In this document: positions 4,347 to 7,832 of the stretch, in pieces | Numbering within the stretch: the stretch's first letter is position 1 | Layout: each line of letters opens with the position of its first letter | From: JAEUNJ01 sp052035955 | GTDB lineage: Bacteria; Pseudomonadota; Gammaproteobacteria; Burkholderiales; Rhodocyclaceae | Direction: 5' to 3' | NCBI GenBank assembly: GCA_052035955.1 | Contig: JBPOHD010000151.1 | Span: forward strand, 1-7,832 | Length of the DNA: 7,832 bases | The notes under the pieces: generated by a model | The model's input: the letters and a program-made list of their open reading frames with translations, nothing else | Told to the model about the DNA's origin: nothing | Databases searched by the model: none | Program-made: the position numbers and the translations under genes

Positions 4347-6623
4347 TCAGCTGCGCAGGTGGTTGGCGTCCACCACGGCCAGGGCGGTCATATTCACCAG
4401 GCGTCGCACGGTGGCGGTCGGCGTCACGATATGTACCGGCCGGGCAGCGCCGAGCAGGATGGGCCCGACGGTGATGCCGTCGCCGCTGGTGATCTTGATC
4501 AGGTTGAAGGCGATGTTGGCGGCATCGACGTTGGGCATGATCAGCAGGTTGGCCTCGCCCTTCAGGCGGCACTCGGGATAGAGGCGGTGGCGGATCTCCT
4601 CGGACAGGGCGGCGTCACCGTGCATCTCGCCGTCGATCTCCAGGTCCGGGGCCCGGGCGGCGATCATTTCCCGGGCAACCCGCATCTTGGTGGCCGAGGC
4701 CGACTTGACGCTGCCGAAGTTCGAGTGGGACAGCAGGGCGACCTTGGGCGTCAGGCCGAAGCGGCGCACCTCCTCGGCGGCCATCAGGGTGATGTCGGCC
4801 AGGAGTTGCGGGTCCGGGTCCTCGTTCACGTAGGTGTCGCAGAGGAAGAGGGTGTGCCGGGGCAGGAGCAACAGGTTCATGGCGGCGAAGCAATGGGCGC
4901 CCGCCTCCAGGCCGATGACGTCCTCCACGGCCTTCAGGTGCTGGGAATGCTTGCCCGCCGTGCCGCAGAGCATGGCATCCACGTCGCCCCGGCGCAGCAG
5001 CATGGCACCGATCAGCGTGGCGTCGGAGCGCAGGCGCTGCTTGGCGATCTCCGGGGTGACGCCGAGGCGGCCGCGCAGCTTGTGGTAGTCCTGCCAGAGC
5101 TCCCGGTAGCGGGGGTCGGAATCCGGGTTCACCACCTCGAAGTCGCGGCCCGGCTGGACGCTGAGGCCGGCCCGGGCCAGGCGGCGCTGGATGACCTCGG
5201 GACGACCGATGACCACGGGCTCGGCCAGGCGCTCGTCGAGGACGGCCTGGACTGCCCGCAGTACCCGCTCGTCCTCGCCTTCGCAGTAGATGACGCGGCG
5301 CGGGGACTTCTTGGCGGCGGCGAAGACCGGCTTCATGACGAAGCCCGAGTGGTACACGAAATTGTTGAGCCTTTCCCGGTAGGCATCGATGTCGGCCACC
5401 GGCCGCGTCGCGACACCGGAATCGGCGGCGGCGTGGGCCACGGCCGGGGCGATCTTGACGATGAGGCGGGGGTCGAAGGGGCGCGGGATCAGGTATTCCG
5501 GGCCGAAGTTGAGGCTCTCGCCGCCGTAGGCCATGGCCACCACGTCCGAGGTCTCGGCCTGGGCCAGTTCGGCGATGGCCTTCACGGCGGCCAGCTTCAT
5601 CTGCTCGGTGATGGTGGTGGCCCCGGCGTCCAGGGCGCCGCGGAAGATGAAGGGGAAGCAGAGGACGTTGTTCACCTGGTTCGGGTAGTCCGAGCGCCCG
5701 GTGGCCATGATGGCGTCGCTGCGGACCGACCTGACTTCCTCGGGCAGGATTTCCGGCGTCGGGTTGGCCAGGGCCAGGATCAGCGGGTTGGCGGCCATCT
5801 TCGCCACCATCTCCGGCTTCAGAACGCCGCCGGCCGACAGCCCCAGGAACACGTCGGCTCCCTCGATGACCTCGCCCAGGCGGCGCGCTTCCGTCTTCTT
5901 CGCGTAGCGGGCCTTCAGGGGATCCATGTCCTCGACCCGTCCCTCGTAGACGACGCCCTTGATGTCGGTGACCCAGATGTTCTCCACCCGTACGCCGAGC
6001 ATGACGAGCAGGTCGAGGCAGGCCAGGGCCGCGGCGCCGGCGCCGGAGGTCACCAGCTTCACCTCCTCCACCTTCTTGCCGATCAGCTTCAGGCCGTTCA
6101 GCACGGCCGCGCCGACGACGATGGCCGTGCCGTGCTGGTCGTCGTGGAAGACCGGGATCTTCATGCGCTCCCGCAGTTTGGCCTCGATGTAGAAGCACTC
6201 GGGGGCCTTGATGTCCTCCAGGTTGATGCCGCCGAAGGTGGGCTCCATGGCGGCGATGATGTCGATCAGCTTCTCCGGGTCCGGCTCCTGCAGTTCGATG
6301 TCGAAGACGTAGATGCCGGCGAATATCTTGAACAGGACGCCCTTGCCCTCCATCACCGGCTTGGCCGCCAGGGGGCCGATGTTGCCCAGGCCCAGCACCG
6401 CCGTCCCGTTGGTCACCACGCCCACCAGGTTCGCCCGGGAGGTCATGCGCGAGGCCTCGGCCGGGTCGGCGACGATGGCATTGCAGGCCGCCGCCACGCC
6501 GGGCGAGTAGGCCAGGGCCAGGTCGCGCTGGTTGGTCAGGCCCTTGGTGGGCACGACCGAGATCTTTCCGGGGGTCGGCGAGGTGTGGTACTCGAGGGCG
6601 GCGGCGCTGAGGTCCTTGTCCAT
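4347..6623 (-). CDS. maeB: NADP-dependent malic enzyme with phosphotransacetylase-like C-terminal domain (MaeB)
   Basis: This 758-residue enzyme oxidatively decarboxylates malate to pyruvate with NADP, supplying NADPH and linking the TCA cycle to pyruvate in the cytosol. Its length is nearly that of E. coli MaeB (759). The malic domain has the expected catalytic tyrosine in LALAYSPGV (Y39) and lysine in MEGKGVLFK (K94). Metal ligands are expected at E136 (NLEDIKAPE) and D161/D162 (FHDDQHGTA, 159-167). The cofactor-binding fold carries SGAGAAAL (193-200) and LALANPTPEI (283-292). From about 430 a phosphotransacetylase-like domain runs to the end, with LSHSNFGS (631-638), DGEMHGDAAL (664-673) and GPILLGAARPVHI (720-732). 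In known MaeB proteins this domain is regulatory, responding to acetyl-CoA, rather than a working transacetylase. An ATG at 6761 is open but adds 46 residues unlike any malic enzyme; AGGAG five bases before 6623 supports the shorter start. Confidence 0.96.
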   Translation of the reverse strand: MDKDLSAAALEYHTSPTPGKISVVPTKGLTNQRDLALAYSPGVAAACNAIVADPAEASRMTSRANLVGVVTNGTAVLGLGNIGPLAAKPVMEGKGVLFKIFAGIYVFDIELQEPDPEKLIDIIAAMEPTFGGINLEDIKAPECFYIEAKLRERMKIPVFHDDQHGTAIVVGAAVLNGLKLIGKKVEEVKLVTSGAGAAALACLDLLVMLGVRVENIWVTDIKGVVYEGRVEDMDPLKARYAKKTEARRLGEVIEGADVFLGLSAGGVLKPEMVAKMAANPLILALANPTPEILPEEVRSVRSDAIMATGRSDYPNQVNNVLCFPFIFRGALDAGATTITEQMKLAAVKAIAELAQAETSDVVAMAYGGESLNFGPEYLIPRPFDPRLIVKIAPAVAHAAADSGVATRPVADIDAYRERLNNFVYHSGFVMKPVFAAAKKSPRRVIYCEGEDERVLRAVQAVLDERLAEPVVIGRPEVIQRRLARAGLSVQPGRDFEVVNPDSDPRYRELWQDYHKLRGRLGVTPEIAKQRLRSDATLIGAMLLRRGDVDAMLCGTAGKHSQHLKAVEDVIGLEAGAHCFAAMNLLLLPRHTLFLCDTYVNEDPDPQLLADITLMAAEEVRRFGLTPKVALLSHSNFGSVKSASATKMRVAREMIAARAPDLEIDGEMHGDAALSEEIRHRLYPECRLKGEANLLIMPNVDAANIAFNLIKITSGDGITVGPILLGAARPVHIVTPTATVRRLVNMTALAVVDANHLRS

Positions 6624-6628
6624 GGGGT

Positions 6629-6633
6629 CTCCT
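6629..6633 (-). promoter_or_regulatory. Ribosome binding site that decides the maeB start
   Basis: AGGAG with a five-base spacer precedes the ATG at 6623 and argues against the longer open frame starting at 6761. Confidence 0.75.
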
Positions 6634-6765
6634 GGCGGTTCGGTGGGCCCCGGGGGCAGGGGAACGGACGGACCGCAGGACCGGTCGATCCCGGCGCTCG
6701 CCCATTCCGCAGGGACGGCCGGCTCTTGGCCCTTTCGCCTCCGCTGCGCCCTCCGTGGCATGGCT

Positions 6766-6784
6766 GCCGGGTCACGGGCCCGGC
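6766..6784. repeat. Inverted repeat in the maeB leader
   Basis: Arms GCCGGG (6766-6771) and CCCGGC (6779-6784) flank a seven-base loop. On the minus strand it lies just downstream of the predicted maeB transcription start (near 6790), where a repressor site or RNA hairpin could act. Short GC inverted repeats arise easily by chance in this composition, so function is uncertain. Confidence 0.3.
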
Positions 6785-6797
6785 GCTGAGGGGGCGG

Positions 6798-6803
6798 ATT
6801 CTA
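6798..6803 (-). promoter_or_regulatory. Candidate -10 element for maeB
   Basis: The minus strand reads TAGAAT, five of six matching TATAAT, in a local AT-richer patch 175 nt before the maeB ATG. No good -35 lies at 16-18 bases, so an activator may be needed, or the call may be wrong. Confidence 0.45.
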
Positions 6804-6832
6804 CGCTCCACCGACTGACGCCTCCATTACGG

Positions 6833-6841
6833 CTATCCACA
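6833..6841 (+). promoter_or_regulatory. DnaA-box-like 9-mer
   Basis: CTATCCACA differs from the strict DnaA box TTATCCACA only at its first base. It lies between the two divergent promoters. I found no second close copy nearby, so it is not evidence of a replication origin; DnaA-linked control of either gene is conceivable. Confidence 0.3.
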
Positions 6842-6885
6842 GCCAGAGCGGGCTGCCGACCGGAATGTTGCGGCGCATCATGTTG

Positions 6886-6894
6886 TGGGACAAT
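6886..6894 (+). promoter_or_regulatory. Extended -10 promoter of the second ParA-like gene
   Basis: TGGGACAAT carries the TGn extension directly before GACAAT (four of six match TATAAT). A weak -35-like TTGCGG lies at 6868-6873 with a 15-base spacer. Transcription would start near 6901, giving a leader of about 24 nt that includes the ribosome binding site. Confidence 0.45.
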
Positions 6895-6914
6895 CGGGCC
6901 CATTCCAAAGCCCG

Positions 6915-6920
6915 GGGAGG
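6915..6920 (+). promoter_or_regulatory. Ribosome binding site that decides the second ParA-like start
   Basis: GGGAGG, four bases before the ATG at 6925, favours this start over the open ATG at 6865. The 6865 start would add 20 residues encoded by the promoter region. Confidence 0.75.
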
Positions 6921-6924
6921 CAGC

Positions 6925-7731
6925 ATGAAACGCGTCGTCTTCAACCAGAAGGGTGGTGTCGGCAAGAGCACCATCACCAGCAACCTGGCCGCCATCGGGG
7001 CGAGCCGCGGCCGCCGCACCCTGGTCGTGGACCTGGACCCCCAGGCCAACTCCACCCGCTACCTGCTCGGCGACGGCGCGGACGGCCTGGCCCACACGGC
7101 CGCCGGCTTCTTCGACCAGATGCTCAGCTTCAAGCTGCGTCCCCAGCCCACCACGGCTTTCATCGTCGAGACGATGTTCGAGAACCTCTCCGTGTTGCCC
7201 TCGGACCCGGTCCTCGAAGAATTGCAGGCCAAGCTCGAGCAGCGTTACAAGATCTACAAGCTGCGCGAGGCCCTGGACGCCCTGGAGGGCTTCGACGACA
7301 TCTGGATCGACACGCCGCCGGCCATGCATTTCTTCACCCGCTCGGCCCTGATCGCCGCCGACGCCTGCCTGATCCCCTTCGACTGCGACGAGTTCGCCCG
7401 CCGCGCCCTGTATTCGCTGATGGAGAACGTGGCCGAAATCCGCGCCGACCACAACGCCGCGCTGGAGGTGGAGGGCATCGTCGTGAACCAGTACCAGCCC
7501 CGGGCCAACCTGCCCCAGCAGGTGGTCGCCGAACTGAAGGAGGAGGGCCTGCCGGTGCTCGCCACCATGCTCTCGTCATCGGTGCGCATCAAGGAGTCGC
7601 ACCAGCACGCGATGCCCATGATCCACCTGGATCCGCGCCACAAGGTGAGCCAGGAATTCGTCGCCCTCTTCGACGAACTGGAGGCCGCCCACAAGGCCCA
7701 GCAGAAGGCCGCCAGCCGCAAGCGCGCCTGA
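6925..7731 (+). CDS. ParA-family ATPase, full-length, without adjacent ParB
   Basis: This 268-residue protein is a deviant Walker-type ATPase of the ParA family. The Walker A motif NQKGGVGKST is at 7-16, with signature lysine K9 and phosphate-binding K14. The A' motif VVDLDPQANST (34-44) is of the classical ParA type, and the Walker B strand IWIDTPPAM (126-134) ends in D129. ParA proteins dimerise with ATP, bind DNA non-specifically and position cargo through stimulation by a partner. A long charged segment (about 97-120) lies between the A' and B motifs. The C-terminus (about 252-268) is rich in Ala, Lys and Arg and could help bind DNA. There is no N-terminal helix-turn-helix. No parB-like gene follows in the 101 nt left in the window, so a partner further right cannot be excluded. 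It shares little beyond the ATPase motifs with the smaller ParA-like protein at 1355-1990, so the two are not recent duplicates. Confidence 0.92.
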   Translation: MKRVVFNQKGGVGKSTITSNLAAIGASRGRRTLVVDLDPQANSTRYLLGDGADGLAHTAAGFFDQMLSFKLRPQPTTAFIVETMFENLSVLPSDPVLEELQAKLEQRYKIYKLREALDALEGFDDIWIDTPPAMHFFTRSALIAADACLIPFDCDEFARRALYSLMENVAEIRADHNAALEVEGIVVNQYQPRANLPQQVVAELKEEGLPVLATMLSSSVRIKESHQHAMPMIHLDPRHKVSQEFVALFDELEAAHKAQQKAASRKRA

Positions 7732-7832
7732 CCCCCGGTCCCGCGGGGCCCGCCGCCCCCCCCGCGGCCGGCCGCCCCCCCCCCCCCGCGCCCCACGCCC
7801 CCCCCCGCCCACCCCGCCCCCCGTCGCGCCCG
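7732..7832. other. C-rich low-complexity end of the window
   Basis: Only 4 of 101 bases are A or T. The tract contains runs of 8 (7756-7763), 13 (7775-7787), 9 (7798-7806) and 6 (7817-7822) C. A small hairpin with arms CCCCG (7733-7737) and CGGGG (7744-7748) just after the ParA-like stop could be the remnant of a terminator, but there is no T-tract. The strong C-over-G skew and abrupt onset differ from every other intergenic region here and suggest an error-rich contig end. No gene is visible. Confidence 0.7.

Larger units (their letters stand above)
6624..6924. other. Divergent intergenic control region between maeB and the second ParA-like gene
   Basis: These 301 nt separate two divergently transcribed genes and hold no convincing small gene. 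The left part (6624-6790) would be an unusually long maeB leader of about 165 nt, rich in GC palindromes such as GACCGGTC (6679-6686). The right part (6791-6895) holds the candidate promoters of both genes, an inverted repeat and a DnaA-box-like 9-mer, listed separately. Confidence 0.7.

Noticed and set aside
4146..6818. An 890-codon open frame on the plus strand opposite maeB
   Set aside because: It lies in the same codon register as maeB on the opposite strand, where GC-biased third positions suppress stop codons. Its product is a His/Gln/Val/Gly/Asp-rich mirror image with no recognisable fold, whereas maeB is unmistakable.
6833..6841. A replication origin at the DnaA-box-like site
   Set aside because: Only one near-match was found, with no AT-rich unwinding region, no box cluster, and no dnaA, dnaN or gidA neighbours.
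1355..7731. The two ParA-like genes as ends of an integrated plasmid or mobile island
   Set aside because: The genes between them are ordinary metabolic genes of similar composition, the two ATPases are unrelated beyond core motifs, and no integrase, relaxase, direct repeats or tRNA target is present.

Overview
This window is a GC-rich stretch of bacterial chromosome. Its strongly GC-biased third codon positions, a Qor-type quinone reductase, a MaeB-type malic enzyme and a diguanylate cyclase with a linker-rich N-terminus suggest a proteobacterium. A betaproteobacterium of the Rhodocyclales type is my best guess, from overall gene flavour only; no rRNA or other marker gene is present. I see no insertion sequence, tRNA, CRISPR array or phage gene.

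Layout, left to right. Positions 1-112 probably hold a piece of a minus-strand gene that leaves the window, followed by an extremely GC-rich tract to about 180. A diguanylate cyclase (253-1308, +) converges on a small ParA/MinD-like ATPase (1355-1990, -). Upstream of that ATPase, also on the minus strand, lie a flavodoxin-fold NAD(P)H:quinone reductase (2152-2820) and a zinc-free NADPH:quinone reductase of the Qor family (2832-3806). Only 11 nt separate these two, and they form a clear operon with a recognisable promoter. Further upstream on the same strand are a small zinc-ribbon protein of unknown function (3899-4219) and maeB, an NADP-malic enzyme with a phosphotransacetylase-like tail (4347-6623). 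A 301-nt divergent promoter region (6624-6924) separates maeB from a second, different ParA-family ATPase (6925-7731, +). The last 101 nt are almost pure C and G with long C runs, and may be a low-quality contig end.

How the genes fit together. MaeB makes NADPH from malate, and the two quinone reductases consume NAD(P)H, so the minus-strand cluster has a redox theme, though nothing shows that it is one transcript. The two ParA-like ATPases are both orphans: neither has a ParB-like partner or parS-like cluster in view, so they more likely position something other than the chromosome. No new multi-gene system stands out clearly. The items most worth a second look are the apparent leaderless start of the small ParA-like gene, the hairpin-rich leader of the zinc-ribbon gene, the divergent control region with a DnaA-box-like 9-mer, and the sequence quality of both window ends.
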